Below the pieces are notes generated by a model. It saw nothing but the letters and a program-made list of their open reading frames with translations, had not been told where the DNA came from and did no database searches. A program made the position numbers and the translations under genes. A stretch of DNA of 64,000 nt from Phycisphaerae bacterium (GTDB lineage Bacteria > Chloroflexota > Anaerolineae > 4572-78 > J111): contig JANQQF010000109.1 in NCBI GenBank assembly GCA_028285035.1, positions 58,793 to 122,792 of the forward strand, written 5' to 3'. Numbering within the stretch: the first letter of the stretch is position 1; every line of letters begins with the position of its first letter. This document shows positions 8,908 to 18,537 of the stretch, in pieces.

Positions 8908-9717
8908 ATGCAAGTTAACTGGATGATTGTGACATATTTTGTGGTCGGTTTTTTTGCTATTGCTGGTTTTTCGAAAGGCTGGTGGCGCGAGGCATTGACG
9001 ACCGTTACTTTGGCGTTTTTATTGTTTTTGCTTCGGCAGCCTGAAATCGCCTTAGATTTAGTTGAATTTGTAAATGGGTTGGTTGTAACAACTTGGAACT
9101 TTATCCCATTATCATTTCAGATCACCTTGCGAGACATTATCAATACAATTTTTGATTTAGATAATATTGGAGGCCCACCACAACTTGATCCTACCTCATC
9201 AGGTAGCTGGATGATCATCTTGGCTGTAATGATTGCATTTTCGATTATGCTCAGCCGTCGCTGGCTCGTTGATGGTGTCCCGACAACTCAGGGGAGTTTA
9301 CTAGGCTTGTTGATTGGTGGTGTAAACGGTTTTATTACATTAGGTTTGATTCGAGAGTATCTGGATGGCCGAAGCTTACCTGGCTCTGCAGGCCCAGCCA
9401 CTGAGATTGTTTTGGCTGGTTCAAGTGGTGTAGCGCCTGCCTCCTCTGCTTTGTCTCTACAAGCGACAAATCTACCTAGTTTTACCGTTCTTGATAGCAT
9501 TATCCCCTGGTTTATCATTGCTATCGCCATATTGTTTGTGATTTCTATGTTTAGAACACGCGTCTTTATCGATGGTAATAGTCAAATCGGTCGTAAAATT
9601 TCTTATCGTACGCCGCCCCTATATTATTCAGGGGCACAATCAGGCCCTTCTGATCGGCAATGTATTGCGATCTTGACCAGTAAAGGCTATGGGATTATCC
9701 CCCCAGGCGGTCGTTAG
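8908..9717 (+). CDS. CvpA-like multi-pass membrane protein, copy 2
   Basis: Paralog of the gene at 8059. It shares the opening NWMIVTYFVVGFFAIAGF, a GWWREA motif, the central Gly-rich helix (GSLLGLLIGGVNG), IREYLDGRSLPG and a late membrane segment (IIPWFIIAIAILF). The preferred start is ATG 8908, preceded by TAGGTG; a GTG at 8899 is also in frame. The C-terminal 40 residues (after RKISYRTPP) are polar and differ from copy 1. The next gene begins directly after the stop. Function is unknown. Confidence 0.8.
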   Translation: MQVNWMIVTYFVVGFFAIAGFSKGWWREALTTVTLAFLLFLLRQPEIALDLVEFVNGLVVTTWNFIPLSFQITLRDIINTIFDLDNIGGPPQLDPTSSGSWMIILAVMIAFSIMLSRRWLVDGVPTTQGSLLGLLIGGVNGFITLGLIREYLDGRSLPGSAGPATEIVLAGSSGVAPASSALSLQATNLPSFTVLDSIIPWFIIAIAILFVISMFRTRVFIDGNSQIGRKISYRTPPLYYSGAQSGPSDRQCIAILTSKGYGIIPPGGR

Positions 9718-9721
9718 GTTG

Positions 9722-11083
9722 ATGGGGCACATTCATCTAATTGGTATTGGTGGGGCAGGCTTATCCGCCATTGCTACTGTTCTTTTACAACAAGGATATC
9801 GGGTCTCTGGCTCTGATATGCAGCACTCAGCAAACACAAAGCGATTACAAACCTTAGGGGCGACGGTGATGATCGGACATTCGCCTGAAAATTTAGCGAA
9901 TACGGTTGAAACGGTGGTCATCTCATCTGCAATTCCGGCAACGAATCCAGAATTGGTCGCCGCCTATGAACGAGGCCTCACTGTTCAGAAACGATCTGAT
10001 TGGCTAGGCCAGATGATGGAAGGTCACAATGGGATTGCCATTGCAGGCACCCACGGAAAAACAACGACAACCTCGATGGCTGCTTATGTGATGCAAACGG
10101 CTGGCTATGATCCAACGTTTATTGTTGGTGGTTATGTGCCTCAATTAGAGACGAATGCTGCGGCTGGGAGTGGCCAGGCTTTTATCATCGAAGCCGATGA
10201 ATATGATCATATGTTTTTAGGCTTGCGCCCGAAAACTGCTGTGGTCACCACTGTTGAGTGGGATCATCCAGATATTTTTCCCACAGCTAAAGCTGTTACC
10301 GATGCGTTTGAAGCGTTTGTACAACGTGTTCCCGAGGATGGACAAGTCATAGTTTGTGACGATGATATGGGAGCTAAAGCCATTGCAGCAGCAGCAAAGG
10401 CCCGAGTGATAACTTATGGGCTGCAGCCTAATCAAGATTGGCAAGCCCTAAATCTGCGACCTAATTCACAGGGGGCTTATGATTTTGAGGTAGTCTCACC
10501 TTCAACACAAACAGCGACAGTATCACTTCAGATTCCCGGTAAGCATAATGTTCAAAATGCCTTGGCAGTTCTTGCCATTGCTGACCAACAAGGCCTTGAT
10601 TTGGAGATGGCTGCGCAAATATTAAGTGACTTTCAAGGTGTTGATCGACGGTTTCAATTAAAAGGTGAAGTTCAAGGAGTAACTGTCATAGAAGATTATG
10701 CCCATCATCCGACTGAAATTCGTACAACCTTGGCTGGGGCGCGTATCCGGTTTGACAAACGCCCCTTATGGGTTGTCGCTCAACCACACACTTTCAGTCG
10801 CACCCTAACCTTGCTAGATGGTTTTGCTTCAGCATTTGATGAGGCTGATCACGTTATTTTGTTGGATATATTTGCTGCCCGTGAGGTGGATGAAGGGGTG
10901 GTGAGTAGTCAAGATATTGTTAATCGAATGAGCCATCCTGATGCTCGTCATATCGGCGATTTGGAGGCTGCTGTTGATTACCTAGTTGCTACATTAAAAC
11001 CAGAGGATGTACTTCTGACCTTTGGTGCGGGGAATGTGTATTTAGTCGGGGAGAGGGTTTTAATCGAGTTGGATAAACGATGA
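9722..11083 (+). CDS. murC: UDP-N-acetylmuramate--L-alanine ligase
   Basis: MurC adds L-Ala to UDP-MurNAc in the cytoplasm, the first amino-acid step of the stem peptide. It opens with HIHLIGIGGAGLSAIA, the Rossmann motif of MurC. The ATP loop is GTHGKTTTTS (about residue 113), then EADEYDHMFL, and DYAHHPTEIRTTL in the C-terminal domain. I place the start at ATG 9722; an in-frame upstream start at 9689 would add 11 residues overlapping the previous gene. The stop overlaps an in-frame ATG of the next small gene (ATGA at 11080). Confidence 0.96.
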   Translation: MGHIHLIGIGGAGLSAIATVLLQQGYRVSGSDMQHSANTKRLQTLGATVMIGHSPENLANTVETVVISSAIPATNPELVAAYERGLTVQKRSDWLGQMMEGHNGIAIAGTHGKTTTTSMAAYVMQTAGYDPTFIVGGYVPQLETNAAAGSGQAFIIEADEYDHMFLGLRPKTAVVTTVEWDHPDIFPTAKAVTDAFEAFVQRVPEDGQVIVCDDDMGAKAIAAAAKARVITYGLQPNQDWQALNLRPNSQGAYDFEVVSPSTQTATVSLQIPGKHNVQNALAVLAIADQQGLDLEMAAQILSDFQGVDRRFQLKGEVQGVTVIEDYAHHPTEIRTTLAGARIRFDKRPLWVVAQPHTFSRTLTLLDGFASAFDEADHVILLDIFAAREVDEGVVSSQDIVNRMSHPDARHIGDLEAAVDYLVATLKPEDVLLTFGAGNVYLVGERVLIELDKR

Positions 11084-11103
11084 TTATGGAGAAGGAGCAA
11101 ATA

Positions 11104-11364
11104 ATGGAAGATCGAAACTTAAAATTAATAAAATCAAACCTTGAAAATAAGGCGACATCGGAAGAAAAGTCAGTTGAAGAAGCAAGCTCAATATATCCAG
11201 AATATTTGACTCTGGTCCCAAAACCGATCGAATTGACTCCTGAAGAAGTCTCGGAACTTGAACGATTTCGAAGCCGGACCGCTACTCGCGCTGCCCACAA
11301 ATTTATGGTGCATTGTATTATGCGTGAGCTAGAAGCGCTGGATGAATTTTCTTCTGCTGCATAG
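11104..11364 (+). CDS. Second small unknown protein of the dcw cluster
   Basis: I do not recognise this 86-residue, highly charged protein. The ATG at 11104 is favoured because GAAGGAG lies about 8 bases upstream; ATGs at 11080 (overlapping the murC stop) and 11086 are in frame alternatives. The first 40 residues are polar and acidic and look disordered. The second half (ELTPEEVSELERFRSRT onward) looks like two helices and ends in MRELEALDEFSSAA. No signal or membrane segment is seen. Like the small gene at 3983 it sits inside the murein operon, so it may be an accessory or regulatory factor, but that is inference from position only. Confidence 0.68.
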   Translation: MEDRNLKLIKSNLENKATSEEKSVEEASSIYPEYLTLVPKPIELTPEEVSELERFRSRTATRAAHKFMVHCIMRELEALDEFSSAA

Positions 11365-11388
11365 TCTGCTTGAGGTTGTAAATCCCCC

Positions 11389-12336
11389 TTGTCTATTGAT
11401 ACCTTATTTGAGGAATTGACACAGCATTTTGGCGAGAATGTTCGCCAGAATGAGCCTTTAGCCCAACACACAACGATGCGGTTGGGAGGCCCAGCTGATT
11501 TGTGGGTTGCCGTGACAAGTGCGGATGAGTTGGCCTACGCTGTTCGGACCATTCGCCCTTACAATATTCCGATTTTTATGATGGGGGGGGGCGCAAACCT
11601 TCTCATTCAAGATGGGGGGATTCGAGGAGTTGGTATTGTTAACCGGGCTAGGGCTATCAACTTTCCGAAGGTTCAGAATGTATTGGGCGATACAGTATCA
11701 CTGGTAGTGGAAAGTGGTGTGATTTTGCCAAACTTTGCCCGGCGATGTGCGAAACAAGGATTGGCTGGCTTTGAATGGGCAGTTGGTGTACCCGGCACGA
11801 TTGGTGGCGCAGTTGTGAATAATGCTGGTGCCTATGATAGTGATATGGCTCGTTCGGTCGTGCAAGTAGAACTTCTGTCGCCTAGAGGTGAACGGGTCTG
11901 GAAGCCGGTAGATTGGTTTGATTACAGTTATCGTAGCTCGCGACTAAAACGCCAAAACCGAAATGAAGGCTGGATTGTGTTACAAGTAGAATTAGCCCTG
12001 ACGGCTGGGGTTGTTGAAGAAATCGAGGCAAAACTGCAGCAATTTAATGCGCGTCGGAAAGCCAGCCAACCCCCCGGAGCAACGATTGGTAGTATGTTCA
12101 AAAACCCGCCTGGCGATTATGCGGGTCGCTTGATTGAAGCCGTCGGATTAAAAGGGTATCAATATGGTCAAGCTCAAATTTCGACGGTACATGCAAATTT
12201 CTTCCAGAATTTAGGGGGAGCGACAGCCGCAGAAGTCATGCATTTGATTAAAACAGCGCAGCAAGCTGTGGCCCAGAAATTTGGGATAACCTTGGAATTA
12301 GAAATTGAGGTAATCGGTGAGCCAGTCAAAGCATAA
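11389..12336 (+). CDS. murB: UDP-N-acetylenolpyruvoylglucosamine reductase
   Basis: MurB is the FAD- and NADPH-dependent reductase that makes UDP-MurNAc. The 315-residue protein shows [12 protein letters not shown] near residue 28, the FAD-binding [28 protein letters not shown] in the middle, [20 protein letters not shown] (including the Ser proton donor) and [10 protein letters not shown] near the end. The start is TTG at 11389; a GAGG lies about 14 bases upstream and no ATG is in frame before the conserved region. The stop lies inside the next gene, overlapping by 20 bases. Confidence 0.95.
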   Translation: MSIDTLFEELTQHFGENVRQNEPLAQHTTMRLGGPADLWVAVTSADELAYAVRTIRPYNIPIFMMGGGANLLIQDGGIRGVGIVNRARAINFPKVQNVLGDTVSLVVESGVILPNFARRCAKQGLAGFEWAVGVPGTIGGAVVNNAGAYDSDMARSVVQVELLSPRGERVWKPVDWFDYSYRSSRLKRQNRNEGWIVLQVELALTAGVVEEIEAKLQQFNARRKASQPPGATIGSMFKNPPGDYAGRLIEAVGLKGYQYGQAQISTVHANFFQNLGGATAAEVMHLIKTAQQAVAQKFGITLELEIEVIGEPVKA

Positions 12337-13444
12337 AAAATTACGCGTGGGTGTGATTTTTGGGGGGCGTAGTGGTGAGCATGAAGTGAGTCTTACGTCG
12401 GCCAAAGGGATTATGGCTGCGATGGACAAAGAGAAATATGAGATTGTCCCGATTGGAATTACCAAAGCTGGAGCCTGGTTGACCGGTGAAAATATCCATC
12501 AGCAATTGCTTCAAGCCTCCGAGGGCCACCCCTTATTAGCGTCTCATCAAGAAGCTGCGGGGTCTGATTTTGAACCTTCGTCGGAATTGACGTTAAGTGT
12601 TGCAGAAACGGGTCCGTTGGATGTGGTTTTTCCTGTTTTGCACGGGACATTTGGTGAGGATGGAACAGTTCAAGGTTTTTTCGAATTGGTTGATGTGCCG
12701 TATGTTGGGGCAGGCGTAACTGCTAGCGCGGCGGCAATGGACAAGGCCATCACCAAAGATATTTTTAGATCGCACGGTCTACCGATCGTCACTCATCGGA
12801 CCTTTTTACGCCGTCAGTGGCAATCAGATTCGGATGCAGTTGTGGCTGAATGTGAAGCGGCAATGGATTATCCGATGTTTGTTAAGCCAGCTAATCTCGG
12901 GAGTAGTGTTGGCGTCCATAAAGCAAAAAATCAGGCCGAACTACGAGATGGACTAACCGATGCGGCCCGATATGATCGTAAATTAATTGTAGAACAGGGA
13001 TTGGATGCCCGAGAAATTGAGGTGAGCGTCTTGGGTAATGATGAACCGATTGCTTCCCTGCCAGGAGAAATCATTCCCTCACGTGAGTTTTATAGCTACG
13101 CTGCCAAATATCTAGATGATGACTCAGACTTGTTGATTCCAGCCCCGCTTGAGCCTGAATACGTTGAAATGTTTCAAAAATTGGCCATTATGGCCTTTAA
13201 AGCGCTTGATTGTTCAGGATTGGCCCGATGTGACTTTTTGCTTGAAAAGTCAACGGGTGAAATTTTTGTAAATGAGCTGAATACAATGCCTGGGTTTACC
13301 CCAATTAGCATGTATCCTAAATTATGGGAAGCCAGTGGTTTATCATACAGCGAGTTAATAGATCGTTTAATTGAGTTGGCGATAGAACGTTATGACGATA
13401 AACGTCAATCACAAACCCAATTTGATGTTGGGACAGCCGCTTAG
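12317..13444 (+). CDS. ddl: D-alanine--D-alanine ligase
   Basis: Ddl makes the D-Ala-D-Ala dipeptide used by MurF. The 375-residue ATP-grasp protein opens with VGVIFGGRSGEHEVSL, then has FPVLHGTFGEDGTVQG, PYVGAGVTASAAAMDK, FVKPANLGSSVGV and, near the C-terminus, CDFLLEKSTGEIFVNELNT with the Mg ligands. The start is GTG at 12317, inside the end of murB, so translation is likely coupled. A basic MSQSKHKK leader precedes the conserved domain. The residues around the substrate pocket (YSYAAKY) look like the Tyr-containing D-Ala type, not a D-lactate ligase, which is an inference. Confidence 0.95.
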   Translation: MSQSKHKKLRVGVIFGGRSGEHEVSLTSAKGIMAAMDKEKYEIVPIGITKAGAWLTGENIHQQLLQASEGHPLLASHQEAAGSDFEPSSELTLSVAETGPLDVVFPVLHGTFGEDGTVQGFFELVDVPYVGAGVTASAAAMDKAITKDIFRSHGLPIVTHRTFLRRQWQSDSDAVVAECEAAMDYPMFVKPANLGSSVGVHKAKNQAELRDGLTDAARYDRKLIVEQGLDAREIEVSVLGNDEPIASLPGEIIPSREFYSYAAKYLDDDSDLLIPAPLEPEYVEMFQKLAIMAFKALDCSGLARCDFLLEKSTGEIFVNELNTMPGFTPISMYPKLWEASGLSYSELIDRLIELAIERYDDKRQSQTQFDVGTAA

Positions 13445-13460
13445 GTAAAGTCAGGAAGTT

Positions 13461-14330
13461 ATGGGTACCCGAAGTCAGCGACCACGCCGCCGTCGTTCAG
13501 AAATGCGCCTAGGCATCCAGAGCGTCAACTACGCCACAAAACCATCTGCTCGCCCGAAGGTCTTTGGGGCTGGATTACCTGTTGTTCGGATACCCATTGC
13601 CAAGATTTTTGGTGTGATACTTTTAGTGGTGTTGGGGTGGGTTGGATATAGCCTATTCACATTGCCTGAATTTTTTGTTTATACTGCGGATATTCAGGGA
13701 AACGGAGCAATTTCGGCTTATGAAATCTACACAATAAGTGGTGTAGATAGTCAAAGTGTGTTCTGGCTGAACGAGACAAAAATTGAGAACCGTATCAAAA
13801 CAGCTTTACCAAATATAAAATCAGCCGCTGTATCCATTAACTTACCGGCTAATGTCGTCATTGAAGTAGTTGAACGGCGGCCCGAACTCTTATGGCAAAC
13901 GGGCGAGACTGTCTGGTGGGTTGATGCAGAGGGGGTAATTGTTCCGCCCAAACAGGATCTAACGGGAATGTTGCGGGTCATTGATGATGATGTCCAACCT
14001 TTACAAGCTGGGCATCAAATTGATCAAAATATCGTTGAGGGTGCTCAGGCCCTACGTTTGTTGGTGCCAGAAGTTGAGATCATTCGCTACTCTCGGGTAC
14101 AAGGGTTGATCGCGGCAACACCGGAAGGCTGGCCTGTGTATTTGGGGGATGGGCGTGAAATGCGAGCTAAATTAGTTGTTTTGACGGAATTATTGGTAGA
14201 TTTGCAGGCCCGAAATATAAAGCCGGCCTTCATTGATATTCGTAATCCGATGCGTCCCGTCTATCAGCCGCATGCCATTATTCAAATTGGGCAACCTGTT
14301 CCCCAGTCAAATGCACCTGCGGGACAATAG
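13461..14330 (+). CDS. ftsQ: Cell division protein FtsQ/DivIB
   Basis: FtsQ is a bitopic division protein that links early and late divisome proteins outside the membrane. The 289-residue protein has a basic cytoplasmic tail (RSQRPRRRRSEMR), one membrane segment near residues 48-68 (KIFGVILLVVLGWVGYSLF), a POTRA-like region starting IQGNGAISAYEIYTISGV, and a second beta region containing VERRPELLWQ and WWVDAEGVIVPP. This layout and the position before ftsA are typical. Sequence conservation in this family is low, so the name rests on architecture and context. Confidence 0.88.
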   Translation: MGTRSQRPRRRRSEMRLGIQSVNYATKPSARPKVFGAGLPVVRIPIAKIFGVILLVVLGWVGYSLFTLPEFFVYTADIQGNGAISAYEIYTISGVDSQSVFWLNETKIENRIKTALPNIKSAAVSINLPANVVIEVVERRPELLWQTGETVWWVDAEGVIVPPKQDLTGMLRVIDDDVQPLQAGHQIDQNIVEGAQALRLLVPEVEIIRYSRVQGLIAATPEGWPVYLGDGREMRAKLVVLTELLVDLQARNIKPAFIDIRNPMRPVYQPHAIIQIGQPVPQSNAPAGQ

Positions 14331-14394
14331 GCATTGGTAGATTTAGAAAAAGTCGGATCAAATATCGGATTTTTAAGGAATTCATGACATAAAA

Positions 14395-14449
14395 CACAAC
14401 ATCTAGTGCTTTAATTGCTTGCAAAATACTATATGTTGTGATACACTAG
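14395..14449. repeat. Interleaved inverted repeats in the ftsA leader region
   Basis: CACAACAT (14395-14402) is the reverse complement of ATGTTGTG (14433-14440), and CTAGTG (14403-14408) is the reverse complement of CACTAG (14444-14449). The pairs interleave, so in RNA they could form a pseudoknot or two alternative hairpins; in DNA they could be operator half-sites. A promoter-like sequence overlaps the block. Confidence 0.4.
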
Positions 14450-14516
14450 GTCGCACATCTTACCGTGTTTATGAGCCTAGTGCCAGTTTTCTATTCAAGA
14501 GCATAAGGGCTATAAT
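14419..14516 (+). promoter_or_regulatory. ftsA: Candidate promoters for ftsA-ftsZ
   Basis: Two candidates lie in the 295-base gap before ftsA. The first is TTGCAA at 14419-14424, a 17-base spacer and TACACT at 14442-14447. The second is a perfect TATAAT at 14511-14516 with only a poor -35. The gap is the first large one in the cluster, so ftsA and ftsZ probably have their own transcription start besides readthrough. Confidence 0.45.
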
Positions 14517-14625
14517 GGGCAGATACATCTAAGTCGTGCCCCATCCCCTTAACAAGAGTTTATCCTTCAATTATATTGTGGGTAAACAAAAAATTCACCT
14601 GGGATGATCTAAATTTTCACAGGAT

Positions 14626-15858
14626 ATGGACCGGAGGCTAGGGTTGGAGCGCACAATTGTCGCCCTAGATATAGGCACAACCAAAATATGTACGTTGGTT
14701 GCTGAAGTTGGCAGCCCCCCTGAAAGTGTGATGCGCATCGTTGGCGTAGGGACTGTGCCAGCGAAAGGTATTCGCAAAGGGGTCGTTGTCAATGTAGGGG
14801 AACTGACATCCGCAATAAACGAGTCGCTTAATCTTGCTGAGCGTACATCGGGCTATGAGATTGCCAGTGCTTATGTTGGCCTCGCCGGATCACATATCAA
14901 TGCGGTAAACAGTCGTGGTGTTGTGGCAGTTAGTCGAGGTGAGCGAGGCGTTCGCCCAGTTGATGTTGAGCGGGTCCTAGAAGCGGCTCGGGCGATTGAT
15001 ATCCCCCATAACCGCGAAATCCTGCATATCATTCCACGTGGGTTTACGGTTGATGGTGATGATGGTGTCCGTGATCCTATTGGGATGCAGGCTTACCGTC
15101 TTGAGGTTGAAGCTCATATCGTTACCGGATCTACGTCATCGATCCAGAATCTGGTCAAATGTGTTCACAATGCAGGGGTTCAGATTGATGCAATGGTGCT
15201 GGAACCATTAGCCTCTGGCGAAGCGGTGCTCACTGATATTGAGCGTGAAATGGGTGTTGTGTTGGTTGATATTGGTGGTGGAACGACCGATATTGCCATC
15301 TTTATTGAAGGAAGTATTTGGCACACAATGGTGTTGCCAACTGGTGGCGAACAACTCACTAATGATGTCGCTGTCGGATTACGAACACCTTTTAATACGG
15401 CCGAAAGTATCAAAATTAAGTATGGTCATGCCCTGCCCCACTCCGTCATGTCGAGTGAGGTGGTAGACGTACAAGTCTTTGGCGAAGATGGACAACAAAA
15501 AATCTCACGGCAATTCTTGTCTGAAATTATTGAAGCTCGGATGGAAGAGACCTGTGAGATTGTGATGAAAGAGATTAAACGAAGTGGCTACGATGGTTTG
15601 CTACCTGCAGGTGTGGTCTTGTGTGGGGGGACAGCAGACTTGCCGGGATTGCGAGATTTAGCCCGTGATGTGATGGGGATGCCCGCTCGTATCGGTCACC
15701 CGCAAAACCTGCGAGGCTTAGTTGATACCTTGCAAAGTCCAGCCTATGCTACCAGTGTAGGGTTGTTAGAGTGGGGTATCAAACATGATATGCCTCAAAC
15801 ATCAAGAGCTTCGGGATTAAAGGTTCCTGATTGGCTCAAATTATTTTTACCTGGATGA
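14626..15858 (+). CDS. ftsA: Cell division protein FtsA
   Basis: FtsA is the actin-like ATPase that tethers FtsZ to the membrane and recruits the divisome. It carries VALDIGTTKICTLVAE (phosphate 1) near the start, a 1C-like domain around GLAGSHINAVNSRGVVAV, VLVDIGGGTTDIAIF (phosphate 2) near residue 210 and VVLCGGTADLPGL (adenosine motif) near 330. The C-terminus ends SGLKVPDWLKLFLPG, an amphipathic-looking membrane-targeting tail as in other FtsA. The ATG at 14626 has a poorly spaced AGGA; a TTG at 14644 has GGAGG about 7 bases upstream and would give MERTIVALDIG, so 14644 may be the true start. Confidence 0.95.
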   Translation: MDRRLGLERTIVALDIGTTKICTLVAEVGSPPESVMRIVGVGTVPAKGIRKGVVVNVGELTSAINESLNLAERTSGYEIASAYVGLAGSHINAVNSRGVVAVSRGERGVRPVDVERVLEAARAIDIPHNREILHIIPRGFTVDGDDGVRDPIGMQAYRLEVEAHIVTGSTSSIQNLVKCVHNAGVQIDAMVLEPLASGEAVLTDIEREMGVVLVDIGGGTTDIAIFIEGSIWHTMVLPTGGEQLTNDVAVGLRTPFNTAESIKIKYGHALPHSVMSSEVVDVQVFGEDGQQKISRQFLSEIIEARMEETCEIVMKEIKRSGYDGLLPAGVVLCGGTADLPGLRDLARDVMGMPARIGHPQNLRGLVDTLQSPAYATSVGLLEWGIKHDMPQTSRASGLKVPDWLKLFLPG

Positions 15859-15917
15859 TAATGTAAATGATGACAGCTAAGGTCAATCAGGCTGTTTAGA
15901 AATGAGGAGATGCTAAA

Positions 15918-17069
15918 ATGGCGAATCGAAATTTTGTGGCAGATCATGAAAATTTTGCCCAAATCAAGGTCATCGGTGTAGGCGGTGGCGGAAGTAATGC
16001 GGTCAATCGAATGATTGCCGAAGGCTTGCGTGGCGTTGAGTTTATAGCAGTTAATGCAGATGCTCAAGCACTCTTGATGAGTGATGCTCCCCAGCGCATT
16101 CGAATTGGTGATAAATTGACCCGAGGTCTGGGCGCTGGGGGTAACCCAGAGGTTGGCGCCAAAGCTGCCGAGGAGTCATCACACGAAATCGAAGAGATCG
16201 TTCGTGGGGCTGATATGATCTTTGTCACCTGTGGTATGGGGGGCGGGACTGGCACTGGAGCAGCACCTGTAATTGCCGAAGTTGCAAAAAATACTGGGGC
16301 CTTGACCATCGGCGTGGTCACAAAACCGTTTGGTTTTGAAGGCAGCAAACGTCAGAATGTGGCCATCGAAGGGATCGAGCAATTAAAAGAAAAAGTTGAT
16401 ACTTTGATTGTTATTCCCAATGATCGCCTCTTGGAAATTGTGGATAAGAAAGCCAGCATGACCGATGCTTTCCGTACAGCCGATGATGTCCTTCGCCAAG
16501 GTATCCAAGGGATTTCCGAAGTGATTACGGTGCCTGGTTTGATCAACCTTGACTTTGCTGATGTTCGATCAATTATGAGTGGTGGCGGTACCTCCCTGAT
16601 GGCTGTTGGTGTGGGTCAGGGCGAAAATCGCGCTGTTGATGCTGCTGAAAGTGCTGTTTCTTCATCATTGTTGGATGTAACCATCGATGGTGCGCAAGGT
16701 TTACTCTTTAACATTACGAGCGGACCAGATTTGAGTCTGTTTGAGGTGAACGAGGCCGCTGAAATCATCAAGCAAAAAGCACACCCAGATGCAAATATTA
16801 TCTTTGGCTCTGTTATTGATGAAACGATGACGGATGAACTACGAATTACCTTGATTGCTACTGGCTTTGATGCTGTCGCGCAGCGTCAAACTTACGTTGC
16901 GGGTCGTCGAGATGAAGAAAATAAAATGATTGCTTTTCCACGCACGCAAATGAAAGACGTTAAAGATGAGCGTGGGAATAGTAGCCAAAAAGATGTGGCA
17001 TATGATCCTGAAGATCTTGAAGTACCAACATTTTTACGCAAGCGTATTCAGCAACGACGTGCTTCTTAG
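15918..17069 (+). CDS. ftsZ: Cell division GTPase FtsZ
   Basis: FtsZ is the tubulin-like GTPase that forms the division ring. The 383-residue protein has [15 protein letters not shown] near residue 17, the tubulin signature [12 protein letters not shown] near residue 107, [18 protein letters not shown] in the T5-T6 region and a short linker. It ends in [16 protein letters not shown], which matches the conserved C-terminal peptide that binds FtsA. GAGGAG lies 8 bases before the ATG. It follows ftsA after 59 bases and is the last gene of the unit, with a terminator downstream. Confidence 0.98.
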   Translation: MANRNFVADHENFAQIKVIGVGGGGSNAVNRMIAEGLRGVEFIAVNADAQALLMSDAPQRIRIGDKLTRGLGAGGNPEVGAKAAEESSHEIEEIVRGADMIFVTCGMGGGTGTGAAPVIAEVAKNTGALTIGVVTKPFGFEGSKRQNVAIEGIEQLKEKVDTLIVIPNDRLLEIVDKKASMTDAFRTADDVLRQGIQGISEVITVPGLINLDFADVRSIMSGGGTSLMAVGVGQGENRAVDAAESAVSSSLLDVTIDGAQGLLFNITSGPDLSLFEVNEAAEIIKQKAHPDANIIFGSVIDETMTDELRITLIATGFDAVAQRQTYVAGRRDEENKMIAFPRTQMKDVKDERGNSSQKDVAYDPEDLEVPTFLRKRIQQRRAS

Positions 17070-17204
17070 GATTTGGTTGTAGTTCAAATAACTTTATCGA
17101 TTCCCATCAATCGTCTGTGTGTGGCAGGCAAACTTGACTTTACGATTAAGCTAGAGTATGTCTTGGCCAACATTTTCTAGCTTCCACACACCGCATCCCC
17201 GCTG

Positions 17205-17236
17205 TGCCCCTAGTTTTACACTAGGGGCATTTTTTA
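17205..17236 (+). terminator. Intrinsic terminator after ftsZ
   Basis: A perfect 9-bp stem, TGCCCCTAG at 17205-17213 and CTAGGGGCA at 17221-17229, encloses a 7-base loop and is followed directly by a T-run. It closes the division cluster. Confidence 0.88.
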
Positions 17237-17312
17237 TTTATGCATTCATTGACCAGAGGTAGGTGTCGCAGTACAATGACCGAAAACTTTAGTTACGGAT
17301 GAGGATAAACTA

Positions 17313-18392
17313 ATGCGCTTAAAAAAATTTCGACAACAATTGAAAGAGACAGGATTAGATGGCTTTTTGGTAACACAGGCAGACAATCGTCGCTATCTCG
17401 CTGGATTTACCGGCAGTAATGGTGTGCTAATCATTACCAAAGATAAACAGATTCTAGCAACTGACTCACGTTACTACCAGCAGGTACGGCAGGAATGTCC
17501 TGATTGGGAACTGGCTGAGGTCGGCTATAAATTTTCCGAAAAGATGCTGGAATTGTTGCGAGGTTTGGGCTTAGGGGCACGTAAAGTTGGGTTTGAGGCA
17601 GAACATATTAGTGTTTCAAACTTGTATGAATGGGAACGGGCTTTATTAGGGCGATTAGTCCTTGTGAATACGGAAGGGTTTGTTGGTGCCTTACGGGAAA
17701 AGAAGGAGCCTGAGGAAATCGCGATGATGCAAAAAGCGATTGATTTGGGGGATCGTACGTTTGCCCACATTTCTAGCTGGATGCAGCCGGGTATGACTGA
17801 ATTAGAGGTTGCTTGGGAGTTAGAAAGTTATATGCGGCAGAATGGGGCAGAGGCTCTCTCTTTCCCACCGATTGTGGCGGGTGGGCCGAATGCGGCTAAA
17901 CCCCATGCCCGCCCGACCGCCCGACCACTGGAGGCTGGCGAGTCTATTATTATGGATTTTGGCTGTGTCGTCAATGGCTACTGCTCCGATTTAACCCGAA
18001 CCGTTTGTTTTGGGGAGCCGAAGGATGGTAAGTATATGGAAGTTTGGAATACTGTGCAGGAGGCCTTAGCGGTAGCTATCAAAGGGGCTAAAGGTGGCAT
18101 GACTGGCGAAGCAGTGGATAAATTGGCTCGTGATGTGATTGATCAGGCGGGTTATAAAGAATATTTTGGTCACGGTCTGGGGCATGGTTTAGGGCTAAAT
18201 GTTCACGAGGGACCACGCTATAGCTTTACCTATCCAGGTAAAGTTGCCTCCGGCGCAGTTATGACCATTGAGCCTGGCATTTACATTCCTGAATGGGGAG
18301 GTGTAAGGCTGGAAGATGTGTTTTTAGTGCAGGATGAGCAGGTTGAACAACTAACTCATGCCCCCAAAGAACCCATTCTACCTATAAAATAG
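17313..18392 (+). CDS. M24-family Xaa-Pro aminopeptidase
   Basis: A cytoplasmic metallopeptidase expected to remove N-terminal residues preceding proline. The N-terminal creatinase-like domain (MRLKKFRQQLKETGLDGFLV onward) is followed by the pita-bread catalytic domain. Metal ligands are visible: Asp215 and Asp226 in the segment MDFGCVVNGYCSDLTRT, the GHGLGHGLGLNVHEGP His cluster at 286-301, Glu320 in TIEPGIY and Glu334 in VRLEDV. At 359 residues it fits the short PepP/YpdF type. GAGGA precedes the ATG. PepQ (prolidase) is the main alternative; the sequence alone does not decide. Confidence 0.9.
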   Translation: MRLKKFRQQLKETGLDGFLVTQADNRRYLAGFTGSNGVLIITKDKQILATDSRYYQQVRQECPDWELAEVGYKFSEKMLELLRGLGLGARKVGFEAEHISVSNLYEWERALLGRLVLVNTEGFVGALREKKEPEEIAMMQKAIDLGDRTFAHISSWMQPGMTELEVAWELESYMRQNGAEALSFPPIVAGGPNAAKPHARPTARPLEAGESIIMDFGCVVNGYCSDLTRTVCFGEPKDGKYMEVWNTVQEALAVAIKGAKGGMTGEAVDKLARDVIDQAGYKEYFGHGLGHGLGLNVHEGPRYSFTYPGKVASGAVMTIEPGIYIPEWGGVRLEDVFLVQDEQVEQLTHAPKEPILPIK

Positions 18393-18418
18393 ATTGACAT
18401 AAAAAATTTCACGAACAC

Positions 18419-18447
18419 TTGCACTTTACATAGGGCTAGTGTAGAAT
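18419..18447 (+). promoter_or_regulatory. Sigma-70-like promoter upstream of the 18538 gene
   Basis: TTGCAC at 18419-18424, an exact 17-base spacer and TAGAAT at 18442-18447. It lies about 90 bases before the next ATG and after the stop of the peptidase gene. Confidence 0.55.
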
Positions 18448-18537
18448 GGTTAAAATGGGCAAAAGTTAACATAACTCCATTTATCTTTTTATAGGGATAC
18501 TGGGGATAAACAAATCCCTAAAGTGCGGAGATAGTTT

